DNA from: Cyanomargarita calcarea GSE-NOS-MK-12-04C
GTDB taxonomy: Bacteria; Cyanobacteriota; Cyanobacteriia; Cyanobacteriales; Nostocaceae
Length of the DNA: 53,928 nucleotides
Direction: 5' to 3'
Assembly: GCA_019359595.1 (NCBI GenBank)
Contig: JAHHGZ010000047.1
Span: forward strand, 1 to 53,928
Below are positions 47,201 through 53,928 of this stretch, piece by piece. Made by a program: the position numbers and the translations under genes. The notes below the pieces were generated by a model. The model ran no database searches. It was not told the origin of the DNA and saw only the letters and a list, made by a program, of their open reading frames with translations. Position 1 is the stretch's first letter, and each line of letters begins with the position of its first letter.

Positions 47201-47755
47201 TTGCGTTACGAATATCGCAAAAATCCAGCCACAATTCCTGACAGCATCCTATTTGGTAGCGGTACTGGTGCCGAAGACAATACCTTTGCCGCAGAAGCTA
47301 TTTATGCCCCCAACTGGCAATGGGAATTTTACGGTAAATATGCCCTGCGTAATAGCACCACTTATCTGGCTAACGACTTAATTGGTACGAGCATGGTCAA
47401 TCTGGTACAGTTGCGAGCTACCTATCGCTTGGGATACAGCATGGATTTAGTCGGTGAAGCCCGCTGGATTGGTCAATCTGACTACACAGAAACAGGCTTT
47501 GTTGTCGAGACGGGTTATTATCTCACCCCCAATCTCAGATTGAGTGCCGGATATGTTTTTGGGAAAATCGATGACCGTGATTTCTCTGGTACGCGTTCTG
47601 CCGGAGGTGCTTATTTAGGCTTAACGGTTAAGCTGAATGAACTATTTGCTGGTTTTGGGCAACAAAAAATTGCTCCACCTCAGCAAAAAGAATCAGTGGT
47701 GCAAACTCTCCTAAACACAAAGACTAAGCATAAAAGTGAGGGAAGCAAAATATGA
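44270..47755 (+). CDS. Large outer-membrane beta-barrel with N-terminal Ig-like domains
   Basis: 1161 aa with signal peptide (cleavage near residue 35, TTAKA). An Ig-like domain (about 50-135; SQVELRVNGQLVERSQ, LKEGENTLSVGV) and a Big_1/invasin-like domain (about 144-247; RIPADGRSTATIKGQLIDEN) precede a very long region (about 254-1137) of alternating amphipathic strands with aromatic ends, the look of a barrel with more than 20 strands. Inside are MWGDYNTEEF and GPDYEIDYDRGTLLFREPV, the latter a motif also found in other giant barrels. No TonB box or plug domain is evident. The end, GGAYLGLTVKLNELFAGFG, is followed by a short hydrophilic tail. Start ATGA overlaps the previous gene; GAGGAAG precedes it. 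A channel or anchor role is inferred. Confidence 0.82.
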   Translation: MKPRLYRATTFTLYLLASLASTISLISYPTTAKAESSQERAKENLNSPTTPILKILTPIPDAILDISSTSVILQFPVGSQVELRVNGQLVERSQIGRTETDSKTNLVTQTWYGVSLKEGENTLSVGVAEIPEASVTQKVVVRGAPKRLTLSTVEARIPADGRSTATIKGQLIDENGNRSNRDAVITLIPSAGEFVGADFKPDQPGFQIEMKKGEFTANLRSDLKAQTARIRAASNDLEAFTQLEFETALRPSLVTGVVDLRLGARGTDYYGSFRDFLRPDKDTRTQVDFHSAIFATGAVGEWLFTGAYNSDRTINQDCNCDNRLFKSYQFNEQNYPVYGDSSSSTYVAPSTDSVYVRLERSSGIAGASPDYFMWGDYNTEEFARSSQQYTSITRQLHGFKANYNIGNLQVTGLYGNNVKGFQRDTIPPDGTSGYYFLSRRLLQPGSENVFVELEQLNRPGTVIKRKELSRGPDYEIDYDRGTLLFREPVLRTDVNEIGEVLVRRIVVSYQYDSQNSNSNIYAGRLQYNLGRGANQESWLGATYVQENQGVRQFELYGADAMISLGSRGKLIAEYAHSNNNSDLMGLVSGDAYRLEAQGQITNGLQANAYYRFADTGFANNATISFVPGQTRYGGQLTSRLTSSTNLRVQYDHEDNFGIAPQPLNTFEELFAPRSQAVPGSKVDNSLTTISAGIQQTLGKATLGVDWIHRDRQDRIATSNLGSNSDQLRSRSADSVRSRLAFPLANNLTFQAQNELTLSSSADSVYPDRTILGLNWAAIPGINLTLAQQFYTGGQFDGNSITSLSLNGEHKLGTDTTITGRYSILGGSNQMTTQGAIGLNNRWTISPGLRLNLAYEHVFGSFFGKTAAGSQFAQPFTTGQAASSIGFNGGDSYSIGLEYTDNPNFQASARYEHRTSSNGSNTVISGGITGKLSPALTALVRYQQAGSSNQTLSALGDTANLKVGLAYRDPNSDKFNALLRYEYRKNPATIPDSILFGSGTGAEDNTFAAEAIYAPNWQWEFYGKYALRNSTTYLANDLIGTSMVNLVQLRATYRLGYSMDLVGEARWIGQSDYTETGFVVETGYYLTPNLRLSAGYVFGKIDDRDFSGTRSAGGAYLGLTVKLNELFAGFGQQKIAPPQQKESVVQTLLNTKTKHKSEGSKI

Positions 47756-49905
47756 AGCACCAGAAGACCGGAGCAAGTAAAAGAAAGCTCAATAAATTTA
47801 CACTGCAATATTTAGGTAGTTTTATTAATAAAAGCCCCGCTCCAAGGGAGCAAGCAAAGAGGGGAATCAGGGGTAGGATGAGCTTTGACAACATTGGTTT
47901 GGCAGTTTGCTTGCTACTAATAACACAGCCAGACATTGCCATCGGTCAAACTCAGGATTCTCAATTACGGGTGGTAGTAAATAGTAATCAAGATACTATA
48001 CAAGCCGATGATGTGCTGACATTGCGAGAAGCGATCGCCTTAGTCAATGGAACTCTGAAAGTAGATAAATTGAGCCAAAAAGAAAAATCCCAAGTCCAAA
48101 CCACAACTGGGAACTCTCGGATTGAGTTTAATTTACCCCCCCAACAGACTACCATTCAACTGGAGGAGCTATTGCCAGCGATCGCTTCACCCGGTATAGT
48201 AATCGATGGCACCACTCAACCCGGTTATGATGCCGCGAAATCACTGACAGCGAATTTTAAAGTTTCAACGCCAGTTGTAGTAATTACACCAGCACCTGAG
48301 AAAGAAATATTTCGCGGCTTGTCAGTAATAGCCGATAATGTCACTATTCGTGGGTTAAGTCTTTATGGTTTCACCTCCATTCACCGCGAAACCGCCACCA
48401 CTCCTCCCGCTGATATTTTTATTTCCTCAAAAGATACAGTAAATCATACTCAACCACCGGAAAATACGGTTATTGAAAATAACTGGTTGGGTATCCCACC
48501 CAACGAAACTATGCCGCAAACCACCTCTGCGTTTGGGGTATCTGTATTTAACGGTGTAAACACAACTATTAAAGGTAACCGCATCTCCTATCACGACGGT
48601 AGCGGCATCATTACCGGGTTTCGTGCTGAAGGAATGCAAGTTAGAGAAAATATTATCGTCGGTAATGGTTTGGCTGGAATGCCTGATGCGATTAGGTTAG
48701 AAGGTGCTGTTAATCAATCCCAAATTAAATCTAACTTAATTTGCGCCAACGACGGTAGCGGCGTATTTATGTTTAAGCCAGAAGGTTCAGTACAAATTAA
48801 AGACAACCAAATTAAGTTTAACGGTCGTCGCTTCCGAAGGGCTGCAGTTTACGTCATGGGTAACAGCAATCAAATCGCTGACAACGAAATTAGCAATCAA
48901 CCTGGTGCAGGCATTGTTGTCACATCGTACCCCAATAGCAGCAGCAACTTCATTCAAGGCAACCGCTTCTCGCACCTCGAAGGACTCAGCATCGACCTCA
49001 ATACCCAGTATAACGTCGGTGTCAAAGACTTCCAAAATGGTGACGGGCCAAACCCCCAACGCAACTCCCCCAACCGTCGTTTAGATACAGCAAACGGTGC
49101 AATTAACACACCGGAATTTCTCAGTCAAGAATTTTTCTTTACAAATGGGACACCCGTCAAAATCGATGGTAAAGCCGAACCAGGTTCCCAAGTCGATTTA
49201 TACAGATTGAGTGAAAACGACACTCAGTACGGTGTTTTAAGCGAACCTTTAGGAAGTACCAAAGCCAACGATAAAGGACGCTTTAGCTTTGATGTCAGCG
49301 AATTAAAACCCGGTGACAAAATTAGTGCGATCGCCACTGATAAAACATACGGCACATCAGAACCAGCATATCCAGCCGTAATTCAAGCTCTAGACAAATC
49401 CAAAATCCCTACAAGTAAGGTTACCCCGTCCCTACCCATCCCAAAATGTCTCACAGCCACCGTCCCCGAACCACCTCCAACCCCACCAGAAGAGCCCCCA
49501 GCAACCCCACCAATCATTCGGTTAGAGGTACCGAAGAATGTCCATTTTGCCCTTGATAAAGACTTCATCAGCCCCAACAGCAGCAAAGTACTGGATAGAA
49601 TTGCCCAAGTATTGCGAGAAAATCCCTCAATATTTGCGGAAATCCAAGGACATACCGACCCCCGTGCAAGTAATGCTTACAACGAAGACTTGGGGAAACG
49701 CCGCTCCAAATCTGCGAGAAATTACTTAATTCGTCAAGGTATAGCACCAGAAAGGATGACAATTCGTACCTTTGGCGAACGTCAACGTTTAACAACAGGT
49801 AGTGACAGAATTGATTATGCCCGCGATCGGCGTGTGGAATTTATTTACAAAGACATTCGGGGAATTGAAGTAATCGTTCAAGAAACCGACTTGCAACCAG
49901 AGTAA
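47752..49905 (+). CDS. Parallel beta-helix protein with C-terminal OmpA peptidoglycan-binding domain
   Basis: 717 aa. It starts at ATG 47752 within the barrel gene's stop (ATGA), preceded by GAGGGA. A basic 43-residue lead precedes the hydrophobic signal segment (GLAVCLLLITQPDIAIG); a second start at 47878 just before this segment is possible. Then comes a CSLREAI-like element (DDVLTLREAIALVNG), a right-handed beta-helix (about 123-433, repeated N-x-I-x-x-N turns such as VIENNWLGIP and ADNEISNQPGAG), an Ig-like region, a Pro-rich linker (PEPPPTPPEEPPATPPI) and OmpA (about 592-703; EIQGHTDPRASNAYNEDLGK, RRSKSARNYL, the latter with the diaminopimelate-binding Asp and Arg). It should tie the coupled barrel to the wall. 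Last of three coupled genes. Confidence 0.87.
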   Translation: MKHQKTGASKRKLNKFTLQYLGSFINKSPAPREQAKRGIRGRMSFDNIGLAVCLLLITQPDIAIGQTQDSQLRVVVNSNQDTIQADDVLTLREAIALVNGTLKVDKLSQKEKSQVQTTTGNSRIEFNLPPQQTTIQLEELLPAIASPGIVIDGTTQPGYDAAKSLTANFKVSTPVVVITPAPEKEIFRGLSVIADNVTIRGLSLYGFTSIHRETATTPPADIFISSKDTVNHTQPPENTVIENNWLGIPPNETMPQTTSAFGVSVFNGVNTTIKGNRISYHDGSGIITGFRAEGMQVRENIIVGNGLAGMPDAIRLEGAVNQSQIKSNLICANDGSGVFMFKPEGSVQIKDNQIKFNGRRFRRAAVYVMGNSNQIADNEISNQPGAGIVVTSYPNSSSNFIQGNRFSHLEGLSIDLNTQYNVGVKDFQNGDGPNPQRNSPNRRLDTANGAINTPEFLSQEFFFTNGTPVKIDGKAEPGSQVDLYRLSENDTQYGVLSEPLGSTKANDKGRFSFDVSELKPGDKISAIATDKTYGTSEPAYPAVIQALDKSKIPTSKVTPSLPIPKCLTATVPEPPPTPPEEPPATPPIIRLEVPKNVHFALDKDFISPNSSKVLDRIAQVLRENPSIFAEIQGHTDPRASNAYNEDLGKRRSKSARNYLIRQGIAPERMTIRTFGERQRLTTGSDRIDYARDRRVEFIYKDIRGIEVIVQETDLQPE

Positions 49906-49913
49906 GTTTCGAG

Positions 49914-50169
49914 AGGGTGATGCTTTACTCCTTTGCGGTCTAAAACTACCTATTTTCTCTTAATAGGACTTACGCAAAAACTCTCTCAAACTCTTATTCC
50001 TTTGCGTACTTCGCGTCTTCGCGGTTAATCATTCCATATTTTGTGCGTAAGTCCTATTTAACCTCTAACCTTGGCTTACTCGGCGTACTACCCTACGGGA
50101 AGGCGAAGCGCCTATGGCGGTTAATTTATAAATAATTTTCTTCCGGGAAGGGAGTAAAGCATCAACCCT
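49914..50169. repeat. Split inverted repeat enclosing a MITE
   Basis: AGGGTGATGCTTTACTCC (49914-49931) and GGAGTAAAGCATCAACCCT (50151-50169) are reverse complements with a single bulged base. Together they would make a terminator-like stem for the preceding gene, but 219 bp of other sequence separates them, including the element at 49962-50058 and a CTACGGGAAGGCGAAGCGCC block. Confidence 0.6.
49962..50058. mobile_element. 97-bp MITE-like element with AATAGGACTTACGCA ends
   Basis: Perfect 15-bp terminal inverted repeats AATAGGACTTACGCA and TGCGTAAGTCCTATT bound a non-coding interior that itself carries a TGCGTACTTCGCGTCTTCGC copy of the dispersed element. TAGGACTTACGCA ends are widespread in filamentous cyanobacteria. 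No matching transposase in the window. Confidence 0.65.
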
Positions 50170-50276
50170 TCCCACTTCTATCCACAGTAAATCTGGATAA
50201 GAGTGGTAGATTTTCGTACACATTGGGCAACCTAAAAGCGAGCCTTATCAGTACGGCAATTCTTAATTTGCAGTGA

Positions 50277-53200
50277 ATGAACCAATTAATATCAGGAGCA
50301 AGTGAACCATTAATGAGCAAACATCTTTTAGCGGCAAATAACAGCATCCCCAACCGCTATGGACGACTATTAGGTAGCCTTGCTCTATCACTGTGCGCCC
50401 TGAGTTCGTGGATGCAACCTGTAAATGCTGAAGGTAGCCGCACGCTTTACCCCTCAACCGCTCCGACAGGTAGTAGCAGAGCTAACCTAGAATGGCGTAC
50501 CAATTTGTACGGCAATCTTGTAAAGCGACGAACCTTACTTAAAGTATATGCTAATCAAGGAGAATATATTCTTTTAGGTTCCAGCGCTGTAGAGCAAGGC
50601 AGTGGCGATATCCTGGTTTATAACCCTAACACATTTACAGGCAATGTTGGTGATGAGAACATTCCAGGGACACCTGATTTTAAGTGTTCTACTCAACCAA
50701 ATAAGAAACCTGGGCAGGGCTATATCTCCAGTCGTGCGCTAGAGTTAGCAGGTCCACAGTCTGTTGATGGCACTGCCAACACTACGGGCTACATCCCTTG
50801 CTACTACAAAGCCCCATCTACAGGAGTTTACAATGTTGTTATGTACGGGCCAATTGGAGGAGACTCCGGAGCAGATGGAGGGCCTACTGGAGAGTTGGAT
50901 ATGGGCTCCCCTAATAACTTTAATAGCACTCAGGGAAGTACTGTTGCAGCTTGGGATGTAACCGTACGTAGCAGTGACCCAAAATCCACAACAGACATAA
51001 ACGGGCGGTTATTCAGCTACTATCTCGCCCTATTTACTGGTAATAATGGTCGTCCCCTCAATTTCCCGATCTACCCCATCACAACAGACGGTTACAAATA
51101 CAAAGTAGAACTCAGAGGCTTAGATCCGAATGGATTCGTTATTTTTGGCAATCAAGTAGGCTTTTTCGACAGCGATGGTAAAACACCTCTTTACCACGAT
51201 ATCCTTGGGCAAGACAGTCAAATTAGCAATCCGGATGGTAACACTAAACTGGCTCGGCCCCAATACGGCACCTTTTTTAACCCCATTGACTCCACTGTAC
51301 TTTCATACATCGATCTTTACGCAACAGATGGCAGATACGATGGAACTGGTGTTCCTTCTTCTCCCGTAACTCCCGAGGTAAAGGACTTAAAGTTTACAGG
51401 TACAGCTGGGGCAAATAACAGCTCTTTTGGTACAGGTGGAACTTTTACCTTTGATAGCAAGGAAAAAGGCAACTACGAAATCGTTATCAGTCTAGATGGT
51501 GTAAATTATGATCCCACCAAAGCCCAAAATCGTTCTCTACGAGGAATTATGGCAGCGGTTGGTGTGCAATCAGTTTTTTGGAATGGAAAAGATAATAGTG
51601 GCAAAGACTTTCCGGTTGGCACTAATTACAAAGTCCGCGTCAAAGTCCATTCAGGTGAATACCACTTTCCCCTGCTCGATGCCGAGAACAATTTCACTGG
51701 TGGTCCCACCATTACAATGCTGAATGGCACCAATCCTCTAGGTAATACAACCGCATTTTACGACGACCGGGGATATACAACTATCGGTGGCATTAACGTT
51801 GGGACTCCAGGTGCTGTACTCTGTGGTGTTGGTCAACCATCACCTACCTTCAGCAACACTATTAGTGGCTTTAACACCGAAAGCAACAACCGGAAATTTG
51901 GTCAATCTGGCAACCAAGGTAACCCCGGTAAAAAATGCGACCCAGCTGGATCTTTTGGAGATACCAAAGGATTGGATATATGGACTTATTTTCCTGCTTC
52001 CGCTCAAGACAGCCAATTGAATATCATAGACTCTAAATTGACTATTTCCGGTACCCTCTACAAAGACAACGACGGTAACAGTAAGTTTGATAGCGCCGAA
52101 CCCACTGTACCTGCTGGCATTACTGTCAAACTCATTAATCCTACTGATAATTCAGTTATAGCCACCACTACTACAAACGAATATGGCGCTTATATCTTCA
52201 CTGGTGTTACAAGTAATACCAATTATCAAGTCCAAATTGATCCTAACGATTCCAAAATTCCTACTGGGTTTTTCTTGAGTACACCGAAGAACTTAACCTT
52301 TAAGGTCACTACAGATTCACTCTCAAATCAAAACTTTGGCTTTAATGTATACCAAGTTTCATTAGACGCTGGCAAAGTCATAATCAACGAAGCATTTTAC
52401 AAGGAAACGGGCGCTACTGCCGACACAAACGATGAATTTATTGAAATATATAATGCTTCCAACTCCATAGCTAACCTGAGCTACTGGAAACTGATGGATG
52501 GTAACCTAATTCAGAACAACATTGATGGCATTAATGGCATTGACAGTATAACTAGCAAGTCCAGCCCATACCTTTTCCCCAACGGAACAACTTTAGCACC
52601 AGGAAAATACGCTGTTATTTGGATTGGGAAGAATAACCCAAACCATCAATCGCCTAAAGCAACAGTTCAAGCGTGGTTAGAACAAACTCCCAAGCTCAAC
52701 AACGATGGTGACGACATATGGCTTTACGATAACCAAAATCAGATTGTTGATTATATCGCTTATGGTTCGGGTTCCGAGGTCAATACGCCGCCCCCAACTT
52801 TTCTCAATCTGTGGAACAGTACCTATCAGTCAGCCTTGGCTGGGGCTCTAAGCGGCCAATCTATCAGCTTGACAAAAAATGGATTAGATGGCAACACCAG
52901 TGCCTGCTGGGAACCAACTACAAGTGCTATTGCCAAGACACAGGGATGTACAAACTATCTACCGACTAGGAATACCGACACTACAGGCAAATATAAAACC
53001 AGCGTTGGCGCGAACAATAACGATCCTGCCAAGCTAGTCTTAGTCAAACGAATCACTAAAATAAACGGTGCTGAGGTGACTGAGTACGTTGATGACACAA
53101 CCTCTGCCAAGAAAAACGACGATAACGATCCCAATTGGCCCAATTCTAATAGCGGCTTCAGTACATTCTTGCGGGGTGCTATTAATGGTGGCAAAGTCAA

Positions 53201-53603
53201 ACCAGGTGATGAATTAGAATACACAATTTATTTCCTGTCCAGTGGCGAAGGTGCCATCAAGAATGTCAATATCTGTGACTTGGTGCCTAATAATAGCAGC
53301 TTTGTTGACAATGCCTTTGCATCTGGTTCTGGCATTGCCCTACAAATTGGCTCGACAACTAATCTGACAAATGCAAATGACAGCGATCGCGGTCAGTATC
53401 TAGCTCCCGGTACAGCAGCCCCAGGCACTTGTAACAAAGTTGATATTTTGAACGGTGTTACTCCACCTAACGCACTATCAGCGGCTCAAAACACCACGGG
53501 AGCCGTGCTAGTTAATGTGATTAATGGTTCAACTACTTTACCAGACGCTGCACCTGGGAGCTTGCCATACGGTTTTATTCGCTTCCATGTCAAAGTCAAG
53601 TAG
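50277..53603 (+). CDS. Exported multidomain surface protein: FlgD-like, SdrB-like, lamin-tail and DUF11 domains
   Basis: 1108 aa from ATG 50277; a second ATG at 50313 (MSKHLLAANN) would give a more ordinary signal peptide, and the AGGAG before it is 14 nt away, so the start is open. Signal cleavage near residue 51 (QPVNA). Mature domains: an N-terminal beta region with four or more Cys, a FlgD-like Ig fold (about 430-465; SVFWNGKDNSGKDFPVGTNY), an SdrB-like domain (about 588-688; GTLYKDNDGNSKFDSAEPTV), a lamin-tail domain (about 698-850; IINEAFYKETG, DEFIEIYNAS) and a DUF11 domain (about 945-1108; KPGDELEYTIYFLSSGEGAI). The final strand is GFIRFHVKVK. It shares domain types with the proteins at 38891 and 42738 and is probably part of the same surface structure, but has its own promoter region. 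Confidence 0.83.
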   Translation: MNQLISGASEPLMSKHLLAANNSIPNRYGRLLGSLALSLCALSSWMQPVNAEGSRTLYPSTAPTGSSRANLEWRTNLYGNLVKRRTLLKVYANQGEYILLGSSAVEQGSGDILVYNPNTFTGNVGDENIPGTPDFKCSTQPNKKPGQGYISSRALELAGPQSVDGTANTTGYIPCYYKAPSTGVYNVVMYGPIGGDSGADGGPTGELDMGSPNNFNSTQGSTVAAWDVTVRSSDPKSTTDINGRLFSYYLALFTGNNGRPLNFPIYPITTDGYKYKVELRGLDPNGFVIFGNQVGFFDSDGKTPLYHDILGQDSQISNPDGNTKLARPQYGTFFNPIDSTVLSYIDLYATDGRYDGTGVPSSPVTPEVKDLKFTGTAGANNSSFGTGGTFTFDSKEKGNYEIVISLDGVNYDPTKAQNRSLRGIMAAVGVQSVFWNGKDNSGKDFPVGTNYKVRVKVHSGEYHFPLLDAENNFTGGPTITMLNGTNPLGNTTAFYDDRGYTTIGGINVGTPGAVLCGVGQPSPTFSNTISGFNTESNNRKFGQSGNQGNPGKKCDPAGSFGDTKGLDIWTYFPASAQDSQLNIIDSKLTISGTLYKDNDGNSKFDSAEPTVPAGITVKLINPTDNSVIATTTTNEYGAYIFTGVTSNTNYQVQIDPNDSKIPTGFFLSTPKNLTFKVTTDSLSNQNFGFNVYQVSLDAGKVIINEAFYKETGATADTNDEFIEIYNASNSIANLSYWKLMDGNLIQNNIDGINGIDSITSKSSPYLFPNGTTLAPGKYAVIWIGKNNPNHQSPKATVQAWLEQTPKLNNDGDDIWLYDNQNQIVDYIAYGSGSEVNTPPPTFLNLWNSTYQSALAGALSGQSISLTKNGLDGNTSACWEPTTSAIAKTQGCTNYLPTRNTDTTGKYKTSVGANNNDPAKLVLVKRITKINGAEVTEYVDDTTSAKKNDDNDPNWPNSNSGFSTFLRGAINGGKVKPGDELEYTIYFLSSGEGAIKNVNICDLVPNNSSFVDNAFASGSGIALQIGSTTNLTNANDSDRGQYLAPGTAAPGTCNKVDILNGVTPPNALSAAQNTTGAVLVNVINGSTTLPDAAPGSLPYGFIRFHVKVK

Positions 53604-53791
53604 ATATTCTCTCACAGGCGAATCCTTCCACATAAGGTCACATTATAGACAAGCCCCCCAAATCCCCCAAAATTAGAGACTTTCAATTTTATTCTCGAAC
53701 TGACGGTAGGCTTCATGGTTGCACCCCCAAAATTGGGGTTCGTGGGCTTCAGATTTGGATTAATAAGTAAAACTGATAACACTCATCAGGT
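53604..53791. other. Short intergenic region with small palindromes
   Basis: CAAGCCCCCC near 53651 faces GTGGGCTT near 53742, and CCCCCAAAATTGGGG at 53725 is a palindrome that could end transcription of the preceding gene. No gene seen. Confidence 0.45.
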
Positions 53792-53898
53792 TAACAAAAG
53801 TTAAATACCTATCTTAATTTTTGTAAACAATATACTATTGAATTCATAGACGGAGACCAAGCCGCCTAATTTATACAACAAATCGCAATTATAAAACA
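53792..53898 (+). promoter_or_regulatory. psbA leader and promoter, second copy
   Basis: TTAACAAAAGTTAAAT (53792-53807) and CTTAATTTTTGTAAA (53814-53828) are shared with the first copy; a TATACT box follows, then the leader, identical over about 57 nt. The bases between the shared blocks, where -35 and -10 should lie, differ from the first copy. Confidence 0.6.
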
Positions 53899-53928
53899 AT
53901 GACAACCACCTTACAACGTCGCGAAAGC
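53899..53928 (+). CDS. psbA: Photosystem II D1 protein, first 10 codons (gene continues out of the window)
   Basis: ATG followed by codons for TTTLQRRES, identical in every base to the start of the left-edge psbA gene but on the opposite strand. With the identical leader it can be assigned to psbA although only 30 bases are visible. It faces outward, as does the left copy. Confidence 0.9.
   Translation, partial: MTTTLQRRES

Noticed and set aside
1-53928. tRNA or rRNA genes
   Set aside because: Scanned by eye for T-loop and acceptor-stem patterns; none found. A covariance-model search would be needed to be certain.

Overview
The window is chromosomal DNA from a cyanobacterium, most likely a filamentous, heterocyst-forming type (Nostocales). 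Evidence: psbA (photosystem II D1) fragments at both ends, many GCGATCGC (HIP1) octamers inside and between genes, a CyaB1-type GAF-GAF-PAS adenylate cyclase, a valyl-tRNA synthetase carrying the cyanobacterial CAAD membrane domain, and abundant short heptamer repeats between genes. The species cannot be named from the sequence alone.

Layout. 1-780: 5' end of a psbA copy reading leftward out of the window, its leader, and a 306-bp palindromic repeat. 781-9.7 kb: adenylate cyclase cyaB, then a large secreted choice-of-anchor/5'-nucleotidase-like protein, with decayed pieces of a two-partner secretion locus (TpsB, a TpsA-like tail, a CHAT-domain fragment) on either side of it. 10.1-14.2 kb: a two-gene signalling operon, an ETR1-like ethylene-receptor histidine kinase followed by a REC-PAS-PAS-PAS-histidine kinase. 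14.4-14.9 kb: a translationally coupled DUF5674/unknown pair. 15.2-23.7 kb: a divergent alpha-2-macroglobulin lipoprotein / penicillin-binding protein 1C pair. 24-30.6 kb: a 53-residue small ORF, recN, a UbiB/ABC1 kinase, a CFA-synthase-like methyltransferase and a small unknown protein. 30.8-38.1 kb: valS with a triplicated leader, an AmpG-like remnant, a BadF/NAGK-type kinase, gloA2, a MoaD/ThiS-like sulfur carrier and thrC.

38.9-53.6 kb: an island of six exported proteins, all on the plus strand: four with DUF11-like or SdrB-like beta domains, one large outer-membrane beta-barrel with Ig-like domains, and one beta-helix/OmpA protein. Three of them (42738-49905) are joined by two ATGA overlaps and look translationally coupled. 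I read this as a cell-surface assembly: the DUF11 proteins would be surface or fibre subunits, the barrel an outer-membrane anchor or export channel, and the OmpA protein a link to peptidoglycan. It is the best candidate here for an undescribed system. The window ends with the first 10 codons of a second psbA copy, reading rightward, whose leader is identical to that of the first copy.

Intergenic space is full of small mobile or palindromic repeats: AGATCCCCGAC palindromes, MITE-like elements with 14-15-bp terminal inverted repeats, heptamer arrays, and a dispersed element containing CCGCGAAGACGCGAAGTACG. I saw no rRNA, tRNA, CRISPR array or intact transposase gene.
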